DNA of 23,406 nt from Porphyromonadaceae bacterium UBA4277 (GCA_002395965.1 DGVT01000121.1:20223-43628); one strand, 5' to 3'; shown: positions 6,738 through 15,033, counted from the first letter of the stretch. Notes: generated from the sequence alone by a model not told the origin. Numbers and translations are program-made.

Positions 6738-8126
6738 ATGAATGAATTGAAACTGACATACGATGCGGCGAGGGGGGAGTTCCCCAAGCGGCTTTATATC
6801 GAGACCTATGGTTGCCAGATGAACGTGGCCGACAGTGAGGTGGTGGCCAGCGTGATGCAGATGGCGGGCTACGGCGTGACCGAGACACTCGACGATGCCG
6901 ATGCCATACTGATTAACACTTGCAGCGTGCGCGACAATGCCGAGCAGAAAATTTTCACCCGTCTGTCGCAGCTCAACGCTCTGCGGCGCCGGCGCCAGCG
7001 CCGCCTGTTGGTGGGCGTGATAGGCTGCATGGCCGAGCGCATGAAGGACGTGCTCATCACCGAGCACGACGTTGACCTGGTGGCAGGCCCCGACAGCTAT
7101 CTTGAGCTGCCGTCGCTCATTGGTGCTGCCGAGCAGGGCGAGAAAGCCATCGACACGCAGCTCTCGACCACCGAGACCTATCGCGATGTGATACCGCAGC
7201 GCCTGGGCGGAAACCGTGTGAGCGGCTTTATCTCTATCATGCGCGGGTGCAATAACTTCTGCACCTATTGCATTGTGCCCTACACGCGCGGACGCGAACG
7301 CAGCCGCGAACCGCAAAGCATCCTCAACGAGCTTGCCGACCTGCGCAGCCGCGGCTTCAAGGAGGTGACGCTGCTTGGGCAGAATGTAAACTCCTATCTA
7401 TATAAGTCGGCAGATGGCGCGACAGTCGATTTGGCGGCTCTCTTGGCGATGGTAGCCCAGGCGGCTCCCGAGATGCGGGTGCGCTTCACCACCAGCAATC
7501 CCGAAGACTTGAGCGATGAGATTATCGACACCATGGCTCGTTATGCCAACATTTGCAATCACATTCACCTGCCGGTGCAGAGTGGTAGCAACAAGGTGCT
7601 CAAGCTCATGAACCGCAAGTACACCCGTGAGTGGTATCTCGACCGCATAGCACGCATACGCCGGGCAATGCCCGACTGCGGCATCTCGACCGACATGTTC
7701 ACCGGCTTCCACAATGAGGATGAAGACGACTTTGAGCTCACGCTGAGCCTGATGCGAGAGGTGGGCTTCGACTCGTCGTTTATGTTCAAGTATAGCGAGC
7801 GTCCAGGCACGTTTGCCAGCAAGCATCTGCCCGATAATGTTCCCGAGGCCGTGAAAATCGACCGCCTGAATCGCATGATCGCCCTACAAAATGAGCTGTC
7901 GCTCGAGAGCAACCGGCGCGACGTGGGCAAGACCTTCGAGGTGCTGGTCGAAGGCTACAGCAAGCGCTCGCACGACGATATGTTTGGACGTACTCAGCAA
8001 AACAAGGTCATCGTGTTTCCGGCAGGCGACACGCGCATTGGCGATTATGTCGTGTGCCGCGTGGAGAGTGTGACCAGCGCAACGCTCAAGGGAACGAAAG
8101 TTGAGCAGGAAGTAGGACGCAAGTAA
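6738..8126 (+). CDS. miaB: tRNA-2-methylthio-N6-dimethylallyladenosine synthase MiaB
   Basis: This 462-residue methylthiotransferase shows the full family architecture. The N-terminal UPF0004 domain has three cluster-ligand cysteines: C26 in ETYGCQMN, C62 in NTCSVRD and C97 in IGCMAE. The radical-SAM motif CNNFCTYC has Cys171, Cys175 and Cys178. A C-terminal TRAM domain includes GRTQQNKVIVF. The two Fe-S clusters carry out sulfur insertion and methylation of i6A37 in tRNAs that read UNN codons, giving ms2i6A. The QMN and RDNAEQKIF contexts favour MiaB over RimO and MtaB. The preceding enzyme of the pathway, miaA, is also in this window on the other strand. No terminator is seen; a heptamer array starts 7 bp after the stop. 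Confidence 0.96.
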   Translation: MNELKLTYDAARGEFPKRLYIETYGCQMNVADSEVVASVMQMAGYGVTETLDDADAILINTCSVRDNAEQKIFTRLSQLNALRRRRQRRLLVGVIGCMAERMKDVLITEHDVDLVAGPDSYLELPSLIGAAEQGEKAIDTQLSTTETYRDVIPQRLGGNRVSGFISIMRGCNNFCTYCIVPYTRGRERSREPQSILNELADLRSRGFKEVTLLGQNVNSYLYKSADGATVDLAALLAMVAQAAPEMRVRFTTSNPEDLSDEIIDTMARYANICNHIHLPVQSGSNKVLKLMNRKYTREWYLDRIARIRRAMPDCGISTDMFTGFHNEDEDDFELTLSLMREVGFDSSFMFKYSERPGTFASKHLPDNVPEAVKIDRLNRMIALQNELSLESNRRDVGKTFEVLVEGYSKRSHDDMFGRTQQNKVIVFPAGDTRIGDYVVCRVESVTSATLKGTKVEQEVGRK

Positions 8127-8132
8127 TATTGA

Positions 8133-8167
8133 GTGTTAAGGGTTAAGTAGGAAGGGTTAAGTTGTAA
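8133..8167 (+). repeat. Heptamer array, five units of GGGTTAA type
   Basis: Five in-register 7-bp units, GTGTTAA, GGGTTAA, GTAGGAA, GGGTTAA and GTTGTAA, begin 7 bp after the miaB stop. They resemble the array after the terminase fragment (GGGTAAA) but are not identical to it. Confidence 0.65.
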
Positions 8168-8230
8168 GGTGGGCTGTCGCACGACGTTGTTCCTCGCGCC
8201 GATTTCTCACCGATTACACTGCGGCGTTTT

Positions 8231-8238
8231 TAGTTTTG
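8231..8238 (+). promoter_or_regulatory. Putative -7 element (TAGTTTTG) for the MFS gene
   Basis: TAGTTTTG matches TAnnTTTG; no clear TTTG is found at the ideal distance upstream. A start of transcription near 8244 would leave almost no leader for an ATG at 8246 and supports the ATG at 8267. Confidence 0.45.
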
Positions 8239-8266
8239 CGGCAATATGGAAGTGATAAAGGAAAGA

Positions 8267-9430
8267 ATGTGGAATGCTAATTTCGTGAAGGTGAACATGG
8301 GCAATTTTATGCTGTTCTTTGCCTTCTATCTGCTCATGCCCTTATTGCCGCTATATCTGAGCGAGACGTTTCATGCCACAAAAGACGTTATCGGCGCCGT
8401 GCTCAGCGGCTACACGGTGGCTGCGCTCATCGCCCGCCCGTTTAGCGGCTATATTGTTGACAGCTTTCCGCGCAAGCAGGTGCTCATGGTGTGCTTCTTC
8501 CTGTTCTTCATCTTCTTTGCCGGTTATCTGGCTGCCGGCACGTTGCTGCTGTTTGGCATCATTCGCACGTTGCATGGCGCTCCGTTTGGTGCTCTCACTG
8601 TGGCCAACAGCACTGTGGCCATCGATGTGTTGCCCAGCAGTCGCCGTAGCGAGGGAATAGGCTTCTATGGCTTGAGCAATAATCTGGCCATGGCTATCGG
8701 CCCCACGGTGGCTATCTACATCTATGATTATAGTGGGAGCTTTGAGCTGCTCTTCTGGTTGTCGCTCATCATTGCCGGGTTGGGCTGTGCCGTGAGCGCA
8801 ACGATACGCCTCAAGCCGCGCGAGCTCAATCGGCCCAAACAGGCCATTTCGCTCGACCGCTTCTTCCTCACCATAGGGTGGCGGCTGTTCATGTCGATGA
8901 TAGCATTCGGTTTCTCCTATGGTGTGCTCAGCACCTATCTTGCTATCTACAGTAAGGACGTGCTGGGCATTACAGGCGGCACCGGGGCATTCTTCCTTAT
9001 TCAGGCCGCAGGCCTGATGATGGCTCGATTTCTGGGTGCCAAGTCGCTGCGCAGTGGCCGCATTGTGCACAATGCTTCGATGGGAATGCTTGTCTCGCTG
9101 GTGGGTTATGCGATTTTCGTGCTTGTCCCCAATTCTTTCGGTTATTATGGCGCGGCCATACTCATAGGCCTGGGCAACGGTCACATGTGGCCAGCCTATC
9201 AGAACATGTTTATCAACCTTGCCACTCACTCACAGCGTGGCACGGCCAATAGCACGCTGCTCGTGTCGTGGGATGTTGGCATCGGTTTGGGCGTGGTGGC
9301 CGGTGGTGTGGTGGCCGAGCACATGGGCTATGCGGCTGCATTCTGGGTGGCGCTGTTGGTCAATCTCATGGGCATTATCTACTACTTTGTCTCGGCCCGC
9401 TCGCACTATGTTGCCCACCGCTTGCACTGA
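8267..9430 (+). CDS. Major facilitator superfamily transporter
   Basis: This is an integral membrane protein of 387 residues with about 12 hydrophobic segments. MFS hallmarks are visible: the loop after helix 2 carries ARPFSGYIVDSFPRKQVL (the G-x-x-x-D-x-x-R/K-type motif A), and helix 4-5 carries RTLHGAPFGALTVANST and DVLPSSRRSEGIGFYG. It resembles drug or arabinose-efflux-type MFS members of Bacteroidales, but the substrate cannot be named. An upstream in-frame ATG at 8246 would add MEVIKER. I chose 8267 because AAGGAAAG just before it looks like a ribosome binding site, and because the protein then begins MWNANFVKVNMGNF, close to what I recall for homologues. The gene appears to be a single transcription unit. 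Confidence 0.88.
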   Translation: MWNANFVKVNMGNFMLFFAFYLLMPLLPLYLSETFHATKDVIGAVLSGYTVAALIARPFSGYIVDSFPRKQVLMVCFFLFFIFFAGYLAAGTLLLFGIIRTLHGAPFGALTVANSTVAIDVLPSSRRSEGIGFYGLSNNLAMAIGPTVAIYIYDYSGSFELLFWLSLIIAGLGCAVSATIRLKPRELNRPKQAISLDRFFLTIGWRLFMSMIAFGFSYGVLSTYLAIYSKDVLGITGGTGAFFLIQAAGLMMARFLGAKSLRSGRIVHNASMGMLVSLVGYAIFVLVPNSFGYYGAAILIGLGNGHMWPAYQNMFINLATHSQRGTANSTLLVSWDVGIGLGVVAGGVVAEHMGYAAAFWVALLVNLMGIIYYFVSARSHYVAHRLH

Positions 9431-9520
9431 TGCCGTGACCGGCAGGCACGCCTGAGGTGTGCCGTAATGCTGTGTAATGCCGTCCTTTGCGTGAACCACA
9501 ATCACCCTAACCTGTGACAC

Positions 9521-9598
9521 GCTCCCCACAGCTTGTGGCACACTCCCCACAGCTTCTGAACGCTCCCCCTAACCCCCTCTAACTTAGAGGGGGAACTG
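9521..9598 (+). repeat. REP-like hairpin B with duplicated 5' flank
   Basis: Two near-identical segments containing CTCCCCACAGCTT lie side by side. They are followed by CTCCCCCTAACCCCCTCTAA and its hairpin partner CTTAGAGGGGG. The same hairpin element recurs three times in direct and once in inverted orientation at 15312-15765. Here it lies after the MFS gene. Confidence 0.65.
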
Positions 9599-9865
9599 TC
9601 GTGCTGCAGCGACTTTATTGCGTCGAACTCGCTTTATATTATCTTTTACCGGACACTAACAATAACTATCAAGTTGTAAGTATAAATCCCCAAAAAGTGC
9701 TGTTATAGAAACAAGATAAAAGTTAAAAAATGTCATTTTTGAAAATAATTTATTTCAAATTTTAAGAATTGGGATGGCCGTAAACGCCTATTGGCAGGGC
9801 GATGACGGCTATTTTGCTGTTGCCCGAGCAGCGTGCGCCTAAGTGTTTACAAGTGTTTTCATAGC
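9599..9865. other. Intergenic stretch with no gene seen
   Basis: No convincing ORF is present. The stretch is A+T-rich around 9650-9765, then more G+C-rich. It contains GGACACTAA at 9651, which recurs near 21967. It may hold a regulatory region for the NlpC/P60 gene, but nothing specific is visible. Confidence 0.4.
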
Positions 9866-9896
9866 TTGGTCACTATGGCCGAAAATCGTAACTTTG
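9866..9896 (+). promoter_or_regulatory. Putative promoter of the NlpC/P60 gene
   Basis: TTGG at 9866-9869 and TAACTTTG at 9889-9896 are 19 bp apart and fit the Bacteroidota promoter pattern. The leader to the ATG at 10004 would be about 100 nt. Confidence 0.6.
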
Positions 9897-10003
9897 CATT
9901 GCAAAACCGCGATAGAGCGTTTAACTGGCAGTGATTTGCCGGTAGTCGTTAAGGCAACTGTGTGATATGGTAACGGCTCGCTCACCGCACAAAATTATTA
10001 TTT

Positions 10004-10564
10004 ATGAGTTTTAATAAGAACATTTTTTCAATCCTATCATCTATTGCAATAACAGTTGTAATTTTATCTTCGTCAATGCAAGCTGCCGGCCAGGAGCTGA
10101 ACGCCCGCAAGCACGGCACAATTCGTGAACAGATAGAGCAGTCGGCTCTTAATCACAAGCAGGACAGCAAAGTCCAGGAAATTCTCGACTACGCATACAA
10201 ATTCAAGGGTGTTCCCTATCGCCACGGAGCATCATCGCCGCGAGGCTTCGATTGCTCAGGTTTTACCAGCTATGTTTTCAAGCGCTTCGGCATTAACCTC
10301 GACCGCCGCTCGAGTGCACAGATTTTCGACGGACGTCGTGTGTCGCGCTCAGAGTTGAAGCCCGGCGACCTGGTGTTTTTCAACGGCCGTGCCGTGAACA
10401 AGCGCATCGGTCATGTGGGCATTGTTACCGAGGTCGATAATAATAATGCAGGAGGTTTCAAGTTTATCCACGCCGCTGTGCACACTGGCATCACCGAGAG
10501 CCACTCGAGCGAGTCATACTACAGCAAGCGTTACATGGGAGCTTGCCGCGTTCTCGAGCAATAA
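10004..10564 (+). CDS. Secreted NlpC/P60 family cysteine peptidase
   Basis: This 186-residue protein has a signal peptide (hydrophobic core ILSSIAITVVILSSSM, likely cleavage near AAG-QE at about residue 29). One NlpC/P60 domain spans roughly residues 58-183. The catalytic Cys84 is in GFDCSGFTSYVF and His137 is in RIGHVGIV, with His156 (FIHAA) as the third polar residue. YRHGASSPRGFDCSG and KPGDLVFF are standard for the family. Such enzymes cleave stem-peptide bonds in peptidoglycan, commonly between D-Glu and diaminopimelate, in the periplasm. There is no extra SH3 or LysM domain, as in short Spr/MepS-like members. A weak hairpin follows the stop, and the next gene is convergent. Confidence 0.93.
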   Translation: MSFNKNIFSILSSIAITVVILSSSMQAAGQELNARKHGTIREQIEQSALNHKQDSKVQEILDYAYKFKGVPYRHGASSPRGFDCSGFTSYVFKRFGINLDRRSSAQIFDGRRVSRSELKPGDLVFFNGRAVNKRIGHVGIVTEVDNNNAGGFKFIHAAVHTGITESHSSESYYSKRYMGACRVLEQ

Positions 10565-10600
10565 TCAACAAGAGAGTAATCAGTAATCACAAATAAAAGT

Positions 10601-10633
10601 CAGGACTGCCCGGTAGGACAGCCCTGTTTCTTT
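10601..10633 (+). terminator. Probable terminator after the NlpC/P60 gene
   Basis: CAGGACTG pairs with CAGCCCTG with one mismatch across a 10-nt loop. TTTCTTT follows. It lies between two convergent genes and may serve both. Confidence 0.55.
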
Positions 10634-10689
10634 CTGTGTGTATTTATCGCAGTGTATTCGTTGCGATGAATAGGATCGTGTGTCGCGCT

Positions 10690-12213
10690 CTACTTACGTG
10701 CCATCACCTCGTTGATGGCGCGCCCCATGTTGTTGGCGATGTCGCTTGCCATCACTCCCCACTGGCCATGCTCACGTGCCGCGATGTCGCCTGCCAGTCC
10801 GTGCAGATACACGCCCATCACCACGCTCCAGTCGGGCATGTTGCCTTGTGCAATGAGCGAGGCAATGACGCCTGTGAGCACGTCGCCGCTGCCTGCCGTT
10901 GCCATGCCTGCATTGCCGCTGCTGTTGATATACACCTTTCCGTCGGGTCGCACGGTCATCGTGTAGTGACCCTTGAGCACGATGGTGATTTCGTTGAGCT
11001 TCGAAACCACGATGGCTTTTTTGAGCCGTTCCTCCTCGGTGCTGTGAGCACCAAACAGGCGGTCAAACTCGCTGGCATGTGGCGTGAGCACCGAGCCATG
11101 CGGGATGAGCCGGATGAGCTGCTGGCGCTTGGCGATGCAGTTCAGGGCATCGGCGTCGAGCAGGCACGGGCGGCGGAAGGTCTTGATAAACTGGTCGATG
11201 GCATCTACCGTCTCGGGGCTGGTGCCCATGCCCGGGCCAAGTGCCACCACGCTATACTGGTGATTCATGGGGATGGACTTAGTGATCAGGCGGTCGATGT
11301 CGGGCTCGACGATGGCCTCGGGTATGGCGGCTTGCAGGATGTCGTAGCCGCACATGGGTGTGTGCACCGTCACAATGCCTGCCCCCGAGCGCATGGCTCC
11401 GCGTGCGGCAAGCACGGCGGCACCCATCATGCCATAGCTGCCTGCAACCAGCAGCACAGCGCCGTTGTCATATTTGTTGCAGAATTTGTCGGGCACCTTG
11501 AGCATCTGCCTCACGTCGTCGCGCTCTATCAGGTAGAAGTCGGTGGGGGTGTTGCCCACACCGTCGAGGTTCAGCTCCATGTCCAGTACCTTGACGTCGC
11601 CCAGATACTGCGCATTCTCGGCAAAGAAAAACGCCAGTCGGTTGAACTGATAGGTGAGGGTGAGGTTTGCGCGGATTATGTTGCGGCTGTCGGTGCCCAC
11701 ATTCCACTCGCCGAAAAGTCCCGACGGCATGTCGATCGACACCACATAGGCTTCGCTGTTGTTGATATACTGCACGAGTGAGGTGTAGCCGCCCTTGAGA
11801 GGGCTTGCCAGGCCGCTGCCGAACAACCCGTCGATAACCACGTCTTCGGGACCCAGCTCGGGCGGGGCAAATGTTCCGGTGACTTCTACAAACTCGATGC
11901 CGCTTTCTATCTCGAGCAGGCGGTCGCGGTTGGCGGCACAACATGCCGACATCTGCGACGAACGAATGTTGAACAAATAGACCTCCGACCGGTAGCCCTG
12001 CTGGTGCAGGTGCCGGGCCACAGCCAGCGCGTCGCCGCCGTTGTCGCCCGGGCCGGCAAATATCACAAAACGTTGCGAGATGCGCCAGCGCGACATCAGC
12101 TCATAGGTGATGCTTTCGGCTGCACGCTCCATGAGGTCGAGCATGGTCATGTCGTCGCGCTCAAGGGCTTTAGTGCAGATGTGTCTTATTCCTTCGGTGG
12201 TATATATCTTCAT
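10690..12213 (-). CDS. nnrD: Bifunctional NAD(P)HX epimerase / ADP-dependent NAD(P)HX dehydratase
   Basis: This 507-residue fusion repairs hydrated NAD(P)H. The N-terminal epimerase (NnrE/YjeF-N) domain, about residues 1-215, has the Rossmann motif FAGPGDNGGDALAVARHL and VVIDGLFGSGL with SIDMPSGL. The C-terminal ribokinase-like dehydratase (NnrD/YjeF-C) domain, about 225-500, has VALGPGMGTS, LLDADALN, VLTPHASEFDRLFG and GNAGMATAGSGDVLTG, whose Asp (about residue 444) is the expected catalytic base. An in-frame ATG at 12261 would add 16 residues. I chose the ATG at 12213 (MKIYTTEGIR) because the promoter -7 element lies at 12266-12273, leaving the upstream ATG at about the transcription start. 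It is a single gene, convergent with the NlpC/P60 gene. Confidence 0.95.
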   Translation of the reverse strand: MKIYTTEGIRHICTKALERDDMTMLDLMERAAESITYELMSRWRISQRFVIFAGPGDNGGDALAVARHLHQQGYRSEVYLFNIRSSQMSACCAANRDRLLEIESGIEFVEVTGTFAPPELGPEDVVIDGLFGSGLASPLKGGYTSLVQYINNSEAYVVSIDMPSGLFGEWNVGTDSRNIIRANLTLTYQFNRLAFFFAENAQYLGDVKVLDMELNLDGVGNTPTDFYLIERDDVRQMLKVPDKFCNKYDNGAVLLVAGSYGMMGAAVLAARGAMRSGAGIVTVHTPMCGYDILQAAIPEAIVEPDIDRLITKSIPMNHQYSVVALGPGMGTSPETVDAIDQFIKTFRRPCLLDADALNCIAKRQQLIRLIPHGSVLTPHASEFDRLFGAHSTEEERLKKAIVVSKLNEITIVLKGHYTMTVRPDGKVYINSSGNAGMATAGSGDVLTGVIASLIAQGNMPDWSVVMGVYLHGLAGDIAAREHGQWGVMASDIANNMGRAINEVMARK

Positions 12214-12265
12214 AATCTTAAGGCCAGTGTTATCGTAAAGTGGAGAAATATAAAATTTCAACCTA

Positions 12266-12297
12266 CAAAGTTACGAATAAGCGAGCGAAAATGCAAA
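12266..12297 (-). promoter_or_regulatory. Promoter of the NAD(P)HX repair gene (TTTG-N20-TAACTTTG, minus strand)
   Basis: On the minus strand TTTG (12297-12294) and TAACTTTG (12273-12266) are 20 bp apart. This gives a leader of about 45 nt before the ATG at 12213. Confidence 0.75.
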
Positions 12298-12443
12298 TGA
12301 ATTGCAAGGTGAATGAAATAAAAACACAAGTTATGATTTCTGTTTTGATTTCTGAGCCGCAGCATTCATTATCTAAACTTGTTTGCAATTTTCCGAGCGA
12401 GAGTAACTTTTGAAAGTTCAATCTGAAGGCTTACAGTCTGCAT

Positions 12444-12489
12444 GAGGGCGATGTAGTGGGCACGCTGCGCGTGGAAATTATTCAAAATT
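12444..12489 (+). repeat. 46-bp direct repeat, copy 1
   Basis: It begins GAGGGCGATGTAGTGGGCAC and ends TTCAAAATT. It differs from copy 2 (12827-12872) at two positions. Its second half resembles the reverse complement of the right end of the 156-bp element at 15154-15917. Confidence 0.75.
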
Positions 12490-12826
12490 TATGATTTCCA
12501 CAAAGACTGACGTGGGGTCGCCGCTGGCGACATTCTCTCACGAGCCTCCTCCCCCAGTGAGCCTGCATTCTCGCTAATCGCTCAAAGTGCAGTCTTACCG
12601 GGGGTTACTCATAGGACACCCGAAGGGTGTGAAATCTCCACTGTCAGTGTCTTCGTACCCTAAGAATATATAAAGCCGCGATGCAACGCCATAGTTCTCA
12701 TGCAGATTCTGCTGATTGGGCTGATAACCACTCTATAGACTATAAGCTACAAAAGGGGCATAAGGGCTGACGCTATAGGAATTATGAATTAATCTGTTTA
12801 ATCTGCGAGATCTCCATGAGAACAAA

Positions 12827-12872
12827 GAGGGCGATGTCGTGGGCACGCTGCGCGTGGAAATTGTTCAAAATT
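12827..12872 (+). repeat. 46-bp direct repeat, copy 2
   Basis: It begins GAGGGCGATGTCGTGGGCAC and ends TTCAAAATT, 383 bp downstream of copy 1 with two substitutions. Confidence 0.75.
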
Positions 12873-12987
12873 ACATTATCGCCAATAATATTGAATCTGT
12901 TGGCAAGTCTCCCGACTTGCGTTTATAACCACTGCTTAAAATCTTGTGCCGCCCCGACGGGGCTTGTATCGTGGGGATATCATCACA

Positions 12988-13018
12988 CAGGGGTTCCGTG
13001 CTTCGCACTTCACCCCTG
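12988..13018. repeat. Nested hairpin in intergenic DNA
   Basis: The outer arms CAGGGGT/ACCCCTG enclose inner arms GTGC/GCAC. No T-run follows. I recall similar G+C-rich sequence as recurrent in Bacteroidales intergenic DNA; this was not verified. Confidence 0.5.
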
Positions 13019-13140
13019 CCTATAATCTGCCGTGCTTCCAGCACTAATACCTTTTGATCCAGATTTCTAGCCGACACGTAAAACACCAGACGTCAGCCCC
13101 AACCCCAACCCCAACGGGTCCGGCGGCTCGCCGGCCATTA

Positions 13141-14943
13141 TTAATTATTTAGGATGATGTTGATTAGGACGTTTACGTCGTCCACATCCACGATGCCGTT
13201 GCCGTCAAGGTCGGCATTGCCGGGATACTTGTCCTTGTATTGGTCGTAGAACAGGATGAGGTTAATCATCGCGTTCACGTCGTCAACGTCAACCAGTCCG
13301 CTGCCGTCCATGTCACCATTTATCTCAGCATTTTCTTTAAGGTCACCAGCTATATTGGTAAATTCATTCCACTGGTTCCACGGGTTATCCGTTTGATAAG
13401 CACTTAGATACTGCGGCAGTACATGCAGCGTCCCATTTTTAGGCACAATATGGAAGACGTAACTCCCCATGCTGACCTTCGCTGGATTGGGGTAAGCGTC
13501 TATTCTCATCAGGCCTCTGCAGTAGGAGAACGCCTCGTCACCGATTGAGGTGACGGAGTTTGGAATGGTGACGCTCGTCAGGCCGTAGCAGTTCAGGAAC
13601 GCATAGTCGCCGATACTGGTGACGGAGTTGGGGATGGTGACGCTCGTCAGGCCGTAGCAATCCCGAAACGCATAGTCTGCGATACTGGTGACGAAGTTGG
13701 GAATAGTCACGCTCGTCAGGCTGCTGCAGCCAGAGAAGGCCCTGTCGCCGATTGAGATAACGGAGTTGGGAATGGTCAATTCTCCAGTCAGACCGCTGCA
13801 GTTTAGGAACGCTGAACTGCCGATTGAGGTGACGGAGTTGGGGATGGTGAAGCTCGTCAGGCCGCTGCAATTCGCGAACGCAGCGTTGCTGATTTTAGTG
13901 ACCGAGTTAGGGATGGTGACGCTCGTCAGGCCGCTGCAGCCATCGAAGGCATTGTTTCCGATTGAGGTGACGGAGTTGGGGATGGTGACGCTCGTCAGGC
14001 CGGTGCAGCCATAGAACGCCTCCCTGCCGATTGAGGTGACGGAGTTCGGGATAGTTACGCTCTTCAGGCCGGTACATCCACTGAAGGCGAAACTTTTAAT
14101 TTTAGTGATAGTTGAAGGGATGACAATGTCTGTTACCTCACTCTCATTTAAGTATAGATGCCCCGAGCCCGAGCAATAGAGTGGCTGAGAACTATAACCA
14201 ACAAAATCAATATTGCACCATGATGCAATGTCGGATATATTGACCATCGTCAGGCTGCTGCAGCCAGAGAATGCAGCGGCGTCGATTGTGGTGACGGAGT
14301 TGCCGATGGTGACGCTCGTTAGGCCGCAGCAGTCCCAGAACGCCTCGACACCTATTTCAGTGACGGAGTTTGGAATGGTGACACTTGTCAGGCCGCTGCA
14401 TCCATGGAACGCAGCGGCGTCGATGGTGGTGACGGAGTTACCGATGGTGACGCTTGTCAGGCCTCTGCAGTATTCGAACGCGAATTTGCCGATTGAAGTA
14501 ACGGAGTTGCCGATGGTGACGCTCGTCAGGCCTCTGCAGTAGGAGAACGCATAGTCGCCGATACTGGTGACGGAGTTGGGGATGGTGACGCTCGTCAGGC
14601 CGCTGCAATCATAGAATGCCTGCTTGCCGATTGAAGTGACGGAGTTGGGGATGGTCACGCTCGTCAGGCCGCTGCAGCCAGAGAACGCGTTGTAGCCGAT
14701 TGAAGTCACCGTATATGCATCATCGTGCCGGATGGCATTGCCATTTGGATCATGAGTAGTGTAGATGTGATGCACCACATTGGGAATTGCAAGAGAGCCA
14801 GAAGCGGAACTGAGGGTTACCGCAGCAGTTGAGTCTCCATTGGCTACATAATTCAAGCCATTATATGTGAAAGTAAGTGCATAAGCGGTAAAGGGGAGCA
14901 GGACTGCCATTAGGGCAATGAGTCTGGTAAAAAGATGCTTCAT
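13141..14943 (-). CDS. Secreted BspA-like leucine-rich-repeat protein with dockerin-like C-terminus
   Basis: This 600-residue protein starts with a signal peptide (MKHLFTRLIALMAVLLPFTAYA). Residues of about 80-470 are built of some 15 LRR_5/BspA-type units of 23 residues (GLTSVTIPNSVTSIG-xx-AFxxC), interrupted once by a 60-residue irregular segment (about 230-290). A linker of about 70 residues follows. The C-terminus, about 540-600, has two Asp-rich loops, DMDGSGLVDVDDVN and DLDGNGIVDVDDVN, each followed by a hydrophobic helix, as in type I dockerin repeats. BspA-type LRR proteins are surface adhesins or binding proteins in Bacteroidetes; the ligand here is unknown. The DNA repeats are 69 bp and nearly identical, so unit number may vary by recombination. 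The closest functional echo is the GHL10 hydrolase at 17612-21001, which has the same kind of tail. Confidence 0.9.
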   Translation of the reverse strand: MKHLFTRLIALMAVLLPFTAYALTFTYNGLNYVANGDSTAAVTLSSASGSLAIPNVVHHIYTTHDPNGNAIRHDDAYTVTSIGYNAFSGCSGLTSVTIPNSVTSIGKQAFYDCSGLTSVTIPNSVTSIGDYAFSYCRGLTSVTIGNSVTSIGKFAFEYCRGLTSVTIGNSVTTIDAAAFHGCSGLTSVTIPNSVTEIGVEAFWDCCGLTSVTIGNSVTTIDAAAFSGCSSLTMVNISDIASWCNIDFVGYSSQPLYCSGSGHLYLNESEVTDIVIPSTITKIKSFAFSGCTGLKSVTIPNSVTSIGREAFYGCTGLTSVTIPNSVTSIGNNAFDGCSGLTSVTIPNSVTKISNAAFANCSGLTSFTIPNSVTSIGSSAFLNCSGLTGELTIPNSVISIGDRAFSGCSSLTSVTIPNFVTSIADYAFRDCYGLTSVTIPNSVTSIGDYAFLNCYGLTSVTIPNSVTSIGDEAFSYCRGLMRIDAYPNPAKVSMGSYVFHIVPKNGTLHVLPQYLSAYQTDNPWNQWNEFTNIAGDLKENAEINGDMDGSGLVDVDDVNAMINLILFYDQYKDKYPGNADLDGNGIVDVDDVNVLINIILNN

Positions 14944-14984
14944 AATAGGTATGTGTTAAATGTTAATAATCGGTTTATGATTTG

Positions 14985-14992
14985 CAAATATA
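14985..14992 (-). promoter_or_regulatory. Putative -7 element (TATATTTG) for the LRR protein gene
   Basis: On the minus strand TATATTTG lies 42 bp before the ATG and matches TAnnTTTG. The expected -33 region falls inside a heptamer array and has no clear TTTG. Confidence 0.5.
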
Positions 14993-14998
14993 GGAATT

Positions 14999-15033
14999 AA
15001 TTATGAATTAAGAATTATGAATTGAGAATTATT
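14999..15033 (+). repeat. Heptamer array, five units of AATTATG type
   Basis: AATTATG, AATTAAG, AATTATG, AATTGAG and AATTATT are in register. The array lies directly upstream of the LRR gene's -7 element and shares units with 2298-2360. Confidence 0.7.

Larger units (their letters stand above)
12300..13140. other. Gene-free region holding worn interspersed repeats
   Basis: No ORF of credible composition is present in 840 bp. Visible content: a 46-bp direct repeat pair (12444-12489 and 12827-12872), a G+C-rich stretch near 12599-12630 (CCGGGGGTTACTCAT), two heptamer units at 12780-12793, a CAAGTC-TCCC-GACTTG hairpin near 12904-12919, and a nested hairpin at 12988-13018. The region separates two minus-strand genes and looks like a repeat graveyard rather than a lost gene, although both direct repeats remain in an open frame (EGDVVGTLRVEI). 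Confidence 0.55.

Noticed and set aside
8351..9229. Minus-strand ORF (292 aa) opposite the MFS gene
   Set aside because: It is antisense to a clear membrane transporter; its Glu/His/Gln-rich composition is the expected complement of hydrophobic codons.
10636..11781. Long plus-strand ORF (381 aa) opposite the NAD(P)HX repair gene
   Set aside because: It is antisense to a gene with clear domain motifs, His/Ala-rich with no family feature, and typical of G+C-rich shadow frames.
12871..13086. Small minus-strand ORF (71 aa) in the gene-free region
   Set aside because: It overlaps hairpin-rich repeat DNA, has no ribosome binding site that stands out and no recognisable domain.
13688..14542. Repetitive plus-strand ORFs opposite the LRR gene (VTELGMVTLVRPLQ-type repeats)
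   Set aside because: The repeats are the complement of the 69-bp LRR units. The minus-strand reading has a signal peptide and a known fold.
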